From the NCBI GenBank assembly GCA_002372505.1, contig DFGY01000048.1, forward strand, positions 3,983-24,787: a stretch of DNA of 20,805 nucleotides. The letters are read 5' to 3'. Source of the DNA: Firmicutes bacterium UBA3738 (GTDB taxonomy: Bacteria > Bacillota > Clostridia > Peptostreptococcales > Anaerovoracaceae). A model generated the notes under the pieces. It saw nothing but the letters and a program-made list of their open reading frames with translations, was not told the origin of the DNA and searched no databases. The position numbers and the translations under genes are program-made. Positions 13,570 through 20,805 of the stretch are shown piece after piece; the stretch's first letter is position 1; each line of letters begins with the position of its first letter.

Positions 13570-15323
13570 CTATACTTCACCGTACGTTTGTATCCAAGTT
13601 TCCTAAACTTCTTTTTTCCTACGAATTTTTTCCATTTATTCGTCTTTTTAACATATATCGTCTTGAATGAGGATTTTGAAAATACAGACTTTCCAAATGA
13701 GGGTGGGGCTTTACGATTAAATTTAATAAAACCTTTTCCTGATTTAGCAAATGCACCTTTTTGTATTTTGCTAACGTTTGCTGGTATTGTTACATTTTTC
13801 AGCTTAGACGTACAGTAGAATGAATACTGCCCTATGGTTTTAACCGTAGAAGAAATCGATACTTTTTTTAGAGCAGGTGCGGTGGACTTGATTCCATCGA
13901 ATCCAACTGCCGGAACAGAGTAACAAAAATAGTTTCCTATATTCGTTACACCCTTCCCTATATTAGCTCTTAAAATATTTGCCTTTTCAGCATACCAAGG
14001 AAGCGAACCTTCGTATCGTTTCCAGTTTCTCATCTTGCCGTTCTTTTTGACAAAGGGATTCACTCCAACATTCAATACTTTATTACCACTATGATATGCG
14101 AACAACAGGTTGTTCCCATCTGAAGCAGCTCCGCAACGTCCCATTCGAACTGTGCCGGCCTTTTTATCACTACATTTTGTTAATAACCCTTTCTTAAATG
14201 TGTATTTCGCCTGGCCAAGTTTTATTGTCTTTGTAACACCATTCCCTTTTTTGTTAAACAAGTAGTTCTTTCCATTTATCATAAAAATTCCAACTTGTTT
14301 TTTCCCGTTTATTTTGTATGAGTAAATGCCTGAAGAAGACTTCGCAAGACACGTTTTCGCATTTTTCATTGATACAACTGATTTCCCTGTTATGGGCTTT
14401 TGGCTGCTTTTTTTGTTCTTGATTATGAGTAACGATGAACAAACATTCCTTTCACGCCCGTCACCATGGATGTTCCTATATTTAACTGACTTATCCGTTG
14501 ACCTTCTTGTAAGAAATGCAGCACTGCCACCTCCATCCATGTTCAGAGCCTCAACACAACCCTGCTGCTTCATTATCATGGCGAGATCATAGAGAGTGAT
14601 TCCGGCAGACAATGGGTCTCTACCATCCACAGTTACTATTACCACATCCCGATCTGATGTGATTCCGATAGCCTGTCTCGGTTCTCTATTGCCACCTTTT
14701 TTTGACATTACTTTTCCACCAGAAACAAGCCTGCTTGTTTTGCTGACACTTTTAATTCCACCGCCTACAGCTTCCTCAACATCAGCAGTGCTTGCCCCTC
14801 CAGATCTGATGGCATATGAACCGGATTTCAATACAGCAAAATAATCTTCGCCGGATTTGTTTGACAAAAGATTACCTTCCATAACAAGTTTACCGCTAGG
14901 TTTGCCTTTGGCAGCAATAAAATCCATGCTTGCAGCGGCTATAACTGCTCCCTTTTTATCTTTTATTGATTGGTATTCAGAAACGTGTTTTGTTACAAAC
15001 CCCCACTTCCAATTTTTCGCTTTCCATTTTGACGCCGCTTTTTTTCTCGAGCTGGCCGTACTATTTTTTTTATAATAATTACAATAACCTGCCTTTAATG
15101 ATACATTCGCACCGTTCTGCACTCTCAATATATGAATGACGATATTCTTTTTGCCACTGTCTGCAGCATATACTGTTGATTCTGTCACCCCATCGGTAAG
15201 TTTGTAGTTCTTTCTTCCTGTTTCGGATACAGCATTTGCATCATGGGCGCACAATAAAAAACATATTATAGCCGTAAGGATTAGCAGAACAAAATATTTT
15301 AACGTTCGGTTTACATTAGTCAT
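13566..15323 (-). CDS. Exported phosphodiester glycosidase-like (NAGPA) with wall-binding-like and LRR modules, paralog 1
   Basis: This 585-residue protein has the same architecture as its downstream neighbour: a signal peptide (hydrophobic 10-25, possible cleavage near ANA, 29-31), a NAGPA domain (~120-300) with REPRQAIGI (213-221), TVDGRDP (231-237) and LNMDGGGSAAF (260-270), choline-binding-like repeats (~335-385), and BspA-type LRRs (~455-560). Two features differ. The conserved N-G-D-F-F block reads S-M-D-F-I (132-136), so the Asn is lost. The protein is also strongly basic, with a Lys-packed C-terminal tail (about 560-585), which fits binding to an anionic polymer. It may be an altered-specificity enzyme or a binding pseudoenzyme. 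A GAGAGG site precedes the ATG; the 74-nt gap from the Wzy gene is the longest inside the operon core and might hold an internal promoter, but I see no good one. Confidence 0.85.
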   Translation of the reverse strand: MTNVNRTLKYFVLLILTAIICFLLCAHDANAVSETGRKNYKLTDGVTESTVYAADSGKKNIVIHILRVQNGANVSLKAGYCNYYKKNSTASSRKKAASKWKAKNWKWGFVTKHVSEYQSIKDKKGAVIAAASMDFIAAKGKPSGKLVMEGNLLSNKSGEDYFAVLKSGSYAIRSGGASTADVEEAVGGGIKSVSKTSRLVSGGKVMSKKGGNREPRQAIGITSDRDVVIVTVDGRDPLSAGITLYDLAMIMKQQGCVEALNMDGGGSAAFLTRRSTDKSVKYRNIHGDGRERNVCSSLLIIKNKKSSQKPITGKSVVSMKNAKTCLAKSSSGIYSYKINGKKQVGIFMINGKNYLFNKKGNGVTKTIKLGQAKYTFKKGLLTKCSDKKAGTVRMGRCGAASDGNNLLFAYHSGNKVLNVGVNPFVKKNGKMRNWKRYEGSLPWYAEKANILRANIGKGVTNIGNYFCYSVPAVGFDGIKSTAPALKKVSISSTVKTIGQYSFYCTSKLKNVTIPANVSKIQKGAFAKSGKGFIKFNRKAPPSFGKSVFSKSSFKTIYVKKTNKWKKFVGKKKFRKLGYKRTVKYR

Positions 15324-15397
15324 ACTTTACCTCTCAATTCATTAAATATATAACACTTTATCATCAACATGGATAATATCATATTTACGCAAAGAAT

Positions 15398-16870
15398 TCA
15401 ATTTTGTTTAGGTGCAAACAACGGAATAAGAGCCATGTAAAACACTACCAGAATAATTCGTGTAAACACATGATCCACAGACTCAACATTACTTGTTACA
15501 AAAAACGCCAACCCTCCTACAATTGTAAATACAGCACCATCTCCAATGTTGTTACCTCTTGAAAACAAAGTTCTTAAGCAGAATAACAATAATAGTAATT
15601 CAAGCAACAAGAATAATACACCAGTAAATATTCCACACCTATACGCATAATCTAGCACCACATTATGAGGATACGAGAAGAAGAAATAATTATTACTTTC
15701 TGTGTCTTTCACACGCAAAGGATAATAATATCTGTAATCATGACCTGATATATTTAACTTTTCAAGAAAAGTTAGCCATATCACAATTCTCCCGGAAGTG
15801 ATTTTATTCAGCGTCCCGGAAATCTGAAATCTCTCACCTATTACTGATAGTTTCTCTTCGACTTCATCCTCCTCTTCTTTGGGTTCACTGGCGTAAACCT
15901 TACTTGCAATAATGCTATTTGAAAAAACATTAAGTTTGTCTTCGCCTCTACTTATTACATAATAGCATGAACTCGCCGACACTGAGATAATTACTATAAC
16001 CGCAATTATACTTTTCCAGTTCTTTTTTTTCTTAAAAATTATTACGGCGAAACCTATCCCTGCAAGTAGAATTGAGATGACTGCAGCACGACTAACAGCC
16101 ATAAACGCCAACGAAATGCTAAAGCCCAAAGTTATAGCAGGAAGAATCTTTCTCCAACCCTTCCAGACATATATCAAATACATTGAGCAGATGGCTCCAG
16201 GGGTTGTAAAGTGAGCAACCCTACTAGGATTAAATGTGGTTCCCATGTATCTAAAGTCATTTGTAATGGTACTCACAGCCTTATTCATCCAGGTTCCCTT
16301 GTCTGTTAAATAAGTTAAATAGAGTTCACCCGTCGGAAACCAAATCATACAAATAATAGTTGTTATCAAAGTCAGCAACACAACACTAAAGGACATAATG
16401 GTATACAACTCTCTCGTCTTGCCACTTTGCATCCACCCTATGTAAAAGAGTGGAATAGTGATAAATATCACAATTTGTGAAAAAAGAAATCCTTCTTGTA
16501 TATCATGAAACAACCCCGAAACGATAAAGGTGATATTCATCATAACCCACAGATATAGGGTGATTGTATTGAATTGCAACTTTATTTTTCTATTTTCAAT
16601 ACCACATAAAGCAGCTATCAACAACATCATCCCGCTTATTAATGAGCGTTCAAAATATCCAAGTTCCTTGATACTCCTAAGCACAGTTTGCAATATTGAA
16701 CTTTCATCCGCCAGATACGACATATTCATTTCGTATACGTATGGTATGGCGAAAATCAGTAAAAAGCAGATTCCTGCAATTACGTATCTGCCTCTTCTAT
16801 TCTTTTCTGTACCTATACTTATAGGTAAACTAATTGTCAAATCATCATCCTTCTTAATTAGTCTTTCCAT
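15398..16870 (-). CDS. Wzy/WaaL-type O-antigen polymerase or ligase membrane protein
   Basis: This 490-residue protein has about ten or more hydrophobic segments, for example 28-45, 78-90, 102-120, 130-146, 158-178, 224-236, 243-280, 286-304, 412-436 and 447-485. The large extracytoplasmic loop carries the Wzy_C/O-antigen-ligase hallmarks SGRIVIWLTFLEKL (359-372) and PHNVVLDYAYRCGI (401-414). These enzymes polymerise lipid-linked repeat units or transfer finished glycan to an acceptor. The loop also contains an unusual run of acidic residues (EPKEEEDEVEE, 329-339). The gene begins 3 nt after the stop of the LCP-like gene, so both are co-transcribed. Polymerase versus ligase cannot be decided from sequence; neighbouring Wzz- and LCP-like genes favour polymerase. 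Confidence 0.85.
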   Translation of the reverse strand: MERLIKKDDDLTISLPISIGTEKNRRGRYVIAGICFLLIFAIPYVYEMNMSYLADESSILQTVLRSIKELGYFERSLISGMMLLIAALCGIENRKIKLQFNTITLYLWVMMNITFIVSGLFHDIQEGFLFSQIVIFITIPLFYIGWMQSGKTRELYTIMSFSVVLLTLITTIICMIWFPTGELYLTYLTDKGTWMNKAVSTITNDFRYMGTTFNPSRVAHFTTPGAICSMYLIYVWKGWRKILPAITLGFSISLAFMAVSRAAVISILLAGIGFAVIIFKKKKNWKSIIAVIVIISVSASSCYYVISRGEDKLNVFSNSIIASKVYASEPKEEEDEVEEKLSVIGERFQISGTLNKITSGRIVIWLTFLEKLNISGHDYRYYYPLRVKDTESNNYFFFSYPHNVVLDYAYRCGIFTGVLFLLLELLLLLFCLRTLFSRGNNIGDGAVFTIVGGLAFFVTSNVESVDHVFTRIILVVFYMALIPLFAPKQN

Positions 16871-16873
16871 ACT

Positions 16874-18457
16874 CTAATTACCGTTGGAATTGTTGTTCGT
16901 CTGATTTGTCGGTTCAGAACCAGATGCCCCACCGCCATTGTTGCTTTCGGAATCTGGATTTGGAGATGGGTTCGAACCGTTGCCTCCGTCATTATCGTTC
17001 TCATTTGTAGATTCCTTGCCACTACTGTTATCTGTTTTTGAATCACTTCCGGTGTTTTGATTATTCCCATTATCCTTGTTGTTGGAATTATTTCCTCCGG
17101 AAGAATCTCTTTTTTTCTTATCTGTTGAACTTGATTTATCTTTTTTCTTTGTGTTGCTCTTTGATGAAGTTTTCTTCTTCTTGCTATCTTTATCTTTACC
17201 GCTTTTTTTACTGGAGGTAGTTTTCTTTTTATTTGACTCTATGGTCTGTTTCTTTTCATATTCCAGAGCTGCATCCATAGTATTAGATATGTCTTCTTCA
17301 GCTGCGTGCAATTTTGCTTCTTCTTGGGCTCGCTTCTTGGCATCAAGTTTGTTGGTGTATTCAGCAATATATTTATGAACAGCTTTTAACTCAGCCTTGT
17401 AATTTTGCACTTTTTCAGATGGAATGTATCCATTTTCGTTGTGCTGATCCTTATGAAGCATGTTAGTACATACAAGTAAATCACTGGGAGTACAGTACTG
17501 TTTTCCTTTATATATTTCCGGCACTTCCAAGTTTGGCCATCTATTCGCTGTTCCAATTCTATAGTAACCTAAGGCTGCTGCTGCCCTGATACAGTAGTCA
17601 TCTGTAACATCGTGTAAGCCACTGAATAATATTTTTCTTAAATCTTCAAGCTCTCCTATACTTCGGCTTTGGAGATCCTTGATAAAATTGTACAAGAAGT
17701 CTATATGCCGCCAATCGTTCCAGCAGCAATCCCATCTGTCAGCATATAAGTTTACATATGAAAGCATCTGCACTGTATCCAGTGCCTGAATACCCGGGTT
17801 CTGCACATTTGAATAACTCTTTATGCCATATTGTTTTGCATACTTTTCAAGCGCCCCATTTAAGAGGGGGACATCATTTATTTTATAATAATCGTTATAC
17901 TGGACATACACGTTTAACATTTCGCATGTGTCCATAACTCTTTTTACAGTATCATTGTTATATGTCAGGAACGCATCAACTTTGTAGTCAATCTGCTTCT
18001 CAATAGCCCGGTACATTTTCTCAGGATTATCGGGATCAAAGCTTTTTTGCAGGGTGATGATTTTGCTTTTCTTTCTTTCAACTATTATATTCTTTTGTAG
18101 TCCAACCAAATTGATACGTCCATATTTTCCTGTCTTTTCGAAGATGACTACAAAGATGTTATGGATATCTTCTGCTTTGAAATCATTCACATCCTTATCG
18201 CCTACATTTAACAATACAATCCCGGGAATTGAACTGTCCTGAGCCATTGGCATTTTAGCTCGCACAGTAAGCCTTCTATTTTCAAAATCAGCTTTCATTT
18301 CTTCCCTGGTATTATAAATGTTTTCAGCACGGTTGTTTGCCGCAACATTGCTAATCCCACCCAGAATAACTGCAACAATTACCATGGCAGTAACTACCAC
18401 GGTAATTATTCTAAATTTATTCCCTTTTTCAAAATTCAGCAAACTTTTAATATCCAT
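16874..18457 (-). CDS. Divergent LytR-CpsA-Psr (LCP)-like membrane protein with long disordered tail
   Basis: This 527-residue protein has one N-terminal membrane segment (about 16-38) and a large external part. FVVIFEKTGKYGRINLVGLQ (102-121) and DAFLTYNNDTVKRVMDTCEMLNVYV (161-185) match the pattern of LCP proteins. NPGIQALDTVQMLSYVNLY (220-238) matches the LCP block with the consensus G-x-Q-x-L-x-G-x-x-A-L-x-Y-x-R. LCP enzymes move polymers from lipid carrier to peptidoglycan. Here the family's phosphate-binding arginines look replaced: the SIPRD-type motif reads GLQKN (119-123), and YVRxR reads YVNLY. After ~400 follow a Lys/Ser-rich and then an Asn/Ser/Gly-rich low-complexity tail, probably disordered and wall-spanning. 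It lies between Wzz- and Wzy-like genes with 3-nt gaps. It may be a pseudoenzyme anchor or accessory protein; the LCP assignment rests on pattern reading only. Confidence 0.6.
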   Translation of the reverse strand: MDIKSLLNFEKGNKFRIITVVVTAMVIVAVILGGISNVAANNRAENIYNTREEMKADFENRRLTVRAKMPMAQDSSIPGIVLLNVGDKDVNDFKAEDIHNIFVVIFEKTGKYGRINLVGLQKNIIVERKKSKIITLQKSFDPDNPEKMYRAIEKQIDYKVDAFLTYNNDTVKRVMDTCEMLNVYVQYNDYYKINDVPLLNGALEKYAKQYGIKSYSNVQNPGIQALDTVQMLSYVNLYADRWDCCWNDWRHIDFLYNFIKDLQSRSIGELEDLRKILFSGLHDVTDDYCIRAAAALGYYRIGTANRWPNLEVPEIYKGKQYCTPSDLLVCTNMLHKDQHNENGYIPSEKVQNYKAELKAVHKYIAEYTNKLDAKKRAQEEAKLHAAEEDISNTMDAALEYEKKQTIESNKKKTTSSKKSGKDKDSKKKKTSSKSNTKKKDKSSSTDKKKRDSSGGNNSNNKDNGNNQNTGSDSKTDNSSGKESTNENDNDGGNGSNPSPNPDSESNNGGGASGSEPTNQTNNNSNGN

Positions 18458-18460
18458 TTA

Positions 18461-19669
18461 TCACTCTATCACTATATATCCGAGCATATTCTTTTTATAT
18501 TTTTGAGACCACCTTATTGCCCTTTGAACTTCACTAAATGTAGTTTCACCGAGTTTTACCGTTGTAACAACGCCTTCTACATCATGTATCTGATTTAGAA
18601 CTTCAATATTCTCTCCATCTATTTCAGAATATATATATTCTCTTTCATCTATCTTCTTGAGATGGTTAATTAACTCATTTACCTCATTCTTCTTCTCATC
18701 TAATATCAGTACACTCTTAGTATTATCGGTAACAGCGTTAATTACAACACTTACCACCTTTATAAAGCTTGAGTCTTTGACGTTGCCTGCCGCTAGTTTT
18801 TCCAGTCCTGATATCTCAGTAATCTGATCGGATGAAATGATTGTCCCCTTTCTGATTACTTTGAATAGTACGAACAATATGCCTAGCACTAAACCTATCA
18901 GCAGACCTGCAAGAATAAACACAATTATCTTAAAAATATTCCTAGTCGTAGTGCTTCCTGCTCCCACAGGTTGATCCATTTCAAAGCTTTTGAAAGAATT
19001 CAGCTCATTCTGTATCCTAATTACGTTATTACGAAGTATATCTTGTCTATCTAGTATTTCTTGATTAAAGCCATTAATTACATTACTTGTCGAAAAAAGA
19101 ATATCAATGCCATTCTTTTTGGCTTCACTTTTGATATATTTTTCTAAATATTTCGCAACCTGAGTGTAATCATAATATGGTACATCAATTACTGATACCA
19201 CTACCTGACCCGTATCTCCATAGATGGAAATGTATTCTTGCTTATAATTCTTTAAGATTTCTTTGTCGCTTCCAAATAGTTGTTTACAATTTAGTTTATC
19301 AACCCATGCTCTAAACGTATCCGCTCTGGTAACTTCAATATCATCTCTCAACGTAAACACAATGCGTTGTCTATTTGTTTTACTTGAATCTAACCGCATA
19401 AATGGATGGTTTTCAAGTAGCTTATACCCCTCCACCAATTCTTGTTCAAGTTCTTTCTTGATGCTTTCGCTCTTTTCCTGCCACTTGTCATAGTTATCGA
19501 TACTTGCTTCAGCCTGCTTTTTTTCTTCTGCAGTCAGTGTCGGCACTGAAGATTGTTTTATCCCATATCCACCTATAAGTATTACAAATAAAACAATGAA
19601 AATAATCAAAGTCTTAATATTATGTTTTGCTACATTTATGACATCCTTAATATTTAAGCTATATTCCAT
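18461..19669 (-). CDS. Wzz-like chain-length protein with kinase-like cytoplasmic tail lacking Walker A
   Basis: This 402-residue protein has two membrane helices (about 19-36 and 245-270) flanking an external, partly coiled-coil region (47-85, 200-228), the layout of Wzz/YveK chain-length regulators. The second helix is followed by a ~130-residue cytoplasmic tail. It has the order expected of a bacterial tyrosine kinase (BY-kinase) fold: a strand, KSVLILDEKKNEV (318-330), and then VEGVVTTVKLGETTFSEVQR (364-383), which resembles the D-x-V-I-L-V-V-R-x-x-x-T segment. It lacks a Walker A motif (GxxxxGK[ST]) and a tyrosine cluster. It probably controls polymer length or scaffolds the polymerase, without phosphorylation activity. 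AAGGAG lies 7 nt before the ATG. Confidence 0.7.
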   Translation of the reverse strand: MEYSLNIKDVINVAKHNIKTLIIFIVLFVILIGGYGIKQSSVPTLTAEEKKQAEASIDNYDKWQEKSESIKKELEQELVEGYKLLENHPFMRLDSSKTNRQRIVFTLRDDIEVTRADTFRAWVDKLNCKQLFGSDKEILKNYKQEYISIYGDTGQVVVSVIDVPYYDYTQVAKYLEKYIKSEAKKNGIDILFSTSNVINGFNQEILDRQDILRNNVIRIQNELNSFKSFEMDQPVGAGSTTTRNIFKIIVFILAGLLIGLVLGILFVLFKVIRKGTIISSDQITEISGLEKLAAGNVKDSSFIKVVSVVINAVTDNTKSVLILDEKKNEVNELINHLKKIDEREYIYSEIDGENIEVLNQIHDVEGVVTTVKLGETTFSEVQRAIRWSQKYKKNMLGYIVIE

Positions 19670-19687
19670 TATCTATATGCTCCTTAA

Positions 19688-20230
19688 TTATAAATTCTTT
19701 AATTGTTTATCCTTGTCACTCAGCAGCAGTTCACTTCCCTCAACTCTGGGCCATTCAATTCCTATCCTTGGGTCGTTCCACGCGATGCCTCCTTCATCAT
19801 CCGGATGGTAAAATTCATCGCACTTATAACAAAACTCTGCTTCATCAGACAGAACTAGAAATCCATGTGCAAATCCCTTTGGTATCAAGAATTGTTTTTT
19901 GTTTTCTTCACTTAGTTCTACACCATACCACTTTCCATACGTAGCACTCCCCTCGCGAATATCCACTGCAACGTCAAAAACGCTACCACGAATTGTGCGA
20001 ACAAGCTTTGTCTGAGGATGCTTGACTTGAAAGTGTAATCCCCTCAGCACGCCTTTTGTCGATTTGCTTTGATTATCCTGAACAAATGTAATATCTATAC
20101 CTTGCTCTTTTAAATCATTTTCATTATATGTTTCCATGAAATATCCCCGCTCATCCCCATGAACGGTCGGTGTGATAATACAGAGTCCCTCAATACCTCC
20201 AACATTCTTTTCAACTGTTATCTGTCCCAT
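19688..20230 (-). CDS. rfbC: dTDP-4-dehydrorhamnose 3,5-epimerase
   Basis: This 180-residue cupin enzyme is complete. It carries the RmlC landmarks DERGYFMETY (26-35), DNQSKSTKGVLRGLHFQ (52-68, with the catalytic H66), AVDIR (88-92), FLIPKGFAHGFLVLSDEAEF (114-133) and YHPDDEGGIAWNDP (141-154). It epimerises C3 and C5 of dTDP-4-keto-6-deoxyglucose, the third step towards dTDP-L-rhamnose. GAGG lies 5 nt before the ATG. It follows rfbD by 17 nt and precedes the Wzz-like gene by 18 nt, so the three are co-transcribed. Its presence indicates L-rhamnose in the product, unless the rhamnose is made here for another polymer. Confidence 0.93.
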   Translation of the reverse strand: MGQITVEKNVGGIEGLCIITPTVHGDERGYFMETYNENDLKEQGIDITFVQDNQSKSTKGVLRGLHFQVKHPQTKLVRTIRGSVFDVAVDIREGSATYGKWYGVELSEENKKQFLIPKGFAHGFLVLSDEAEFCYKCDEFYHPDDEGGIAWNDPRIGIEWPRVEGSELLLSDKDKQLKNL

Positions 20231-20247
20231 TTATTCCTCACTATTCG

Positions 20248-20805
20248 TTAACTACTAATCTCCTTTAAATATCTCGCTAGTGCGTCCCTCCAGTCCGGCA
20301 AAGGTTCAAATCCCTTCTCGACGATTTTCCCTCGATTTAGTCTACTGTTATGCGGACGCAGTGCTTTACTTTGTCCGTACTCTTCCGTTGTAACAGGGAG
20401 CACTTCAGTATTATATCCTGCCAGTTCGAATATTTCAACGGCATAATCGTACCATGATATATAGTCCCCTTCATTGGTGACATGGTAGTAACCATATTTT
20501 TCTGTTTCAGCCATATCAACAAGAAGTCGTGATAAATCATAAGTATATGTAGGTGTACCAATCTGATCGTTGACTACAGTCAAAGTATCATGAGTCTTTC
20601 CCAACTTCAACATGGTATCTACAAAATTGCTACCATTAACACCAAACACCCATGCAATCCTCACAATATAAAACTCTTCAAGCAACGAAGCTACAACTTT
20701 TTCGCCTTCAAGCTTAGTTTTACCGTAATAATTAAGTGGCGCATAATTACAATCATCAGGTTCCCAAGGCACATCTCCTTGCCCGTCAAACACATAATCC
20801 GTTGA
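20248..20805 (-). CDS. rfbD: dTDP-4-dehydrorhamnose reductase, 5' end beyond the window
   Basis: Only the C-terminal part (about 185 residues) is inside. The reading frame is open to the right edge and begins S-T-D-Y-V-F-D-G, the conserved block of RmlD, so the GTG at 20793-20791 is an internal valine codon and not the start. YYGKTKLEGE contains the catalytic YxxxK of the short-chain dehydrogenase fold; VRIAWVFG, DQIGTPTYTYDLS and LRPHNSRL are further RmlD signatures. The enzyme reduces dTDP-4-keto-L-rhamnose with NAD(P)H to dTDP-L-rhamnose. It is the most upstream gene seen in the operon, so the operon's main promoter and probably rfbA/rfbB lie outside. Confidence 0.93.
   Translation of the reverse strand, partial: STDYVFDGQGDVPWEPDDCNYAPLNYYGKTKLEGEKVVASLLEEFYIVRIAWVFGVNGSNFVDTMLKLGKTHDTLTVVNDQIGTPTYTYDLSRLLVDMAETEKYGYYHVTNEGDYISWYDYAVEIFELAGYNTEVLPVTTEEYGQSKALRPHNSRLNRGKIVEKGFEPLPDWRDALARYLKEISS

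Noticed and set aside
16530..16877. 115-residue plus-strand open frame over the start of the Wzy gene
   Set aside because: Antisense shadow of a hydrophobic membrane-protein gene; no ribosome binding site and no recognisable domain.
20791..20793. GTG as the start of the rfbD product
   Set aside because: The open frame continues to the window edge with the conserved S-T-D-Y-V-F-D block, so this codon is an internal valine.

Overview
The window looks like Bacillota DNA, most likely a Clostridia-type anaerobe. It has Gram-positive wall biology (a TagF-type polymerase, an LCP-like protein, a D-aspartate ligase/racemase pair), GGAGG-type ribosome binding sites, no outer-membrane genes, and moderate to low G+C. 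Two compositional halves are visible. The left part (about 1-7000) is clearly richer in G+C, most of all in the ligase/racemase genes. The right part (about 7080 to the end) is A+T-rich, as surface-polysaccharide loci often are.

Left part. At 36-926 (-) is a short, degenerate relative of PaaK/DVU_1553-type acyl-adenylating ligases. A non-coding stretch follows with an 83-bp tandem repeat that carries inverted repeats, and then a good promoter for a two-gene operon: an ATP-grasp ligase (1468-2682) and an aspartate racemase (2694-3419). This pairing is the known arrangement for putting D-Asp into the peptidoglycan cross-bridge. Convergent to it is a pair on the minus strand, a glycerophosphodiester phosphodiesterase (4204-4992) followed by an SGNH hydrolase (3437-4183). 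Upstream of that pair is a 79-bp near-perfect palindrome, then an XRE-HTH/Uma2 fusion protein (5160-6023, -) and a divergent TetR regulator (6384-7013, +) that ends at a bidirectional terminator (7043-7085).

Right part. Everything from the right edge down to 8409, and perhaps to 7084, is on the minus strand and reads as one long surface-glycopolymer operon. In order of transcription it encodes RmlD (cut by the window edge), RmlC, a Wzz-like protein with a kinase-like tail lacking Walker A, a divergent LytR-CpsA-Psr-like protein, a Wzy/WaaL-type membrane protein, two tandem exported phosphodiester glycosidases (NAGPA domain + wall-binding-like repeats + BspA-type LRR), UDP-GlcNAc 2-epimerase (WecB), a GT2-TagF fusion, and finally an exported tyrosine-phosphatase-like protein. 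The last four genes of the core block are joined by three successive 4-nt stop/start overlaps.

Together the genes suggest a rhamnose- and ManNAc-containing, phosphodiester-linked wall polymer that is polymerised by Wzy- and TagF-type enzymes. The exported phosphodiester glycosidases and the phosphatase could then trim or edit it. Three of the proteins (Wzz tail, LCP-like, first NAGPA paralog) have lost residues normally conserved in their families, which is the most unusual property of the locus. No RNA genes, CRISPR arrays or intact insertion sequences were seen.
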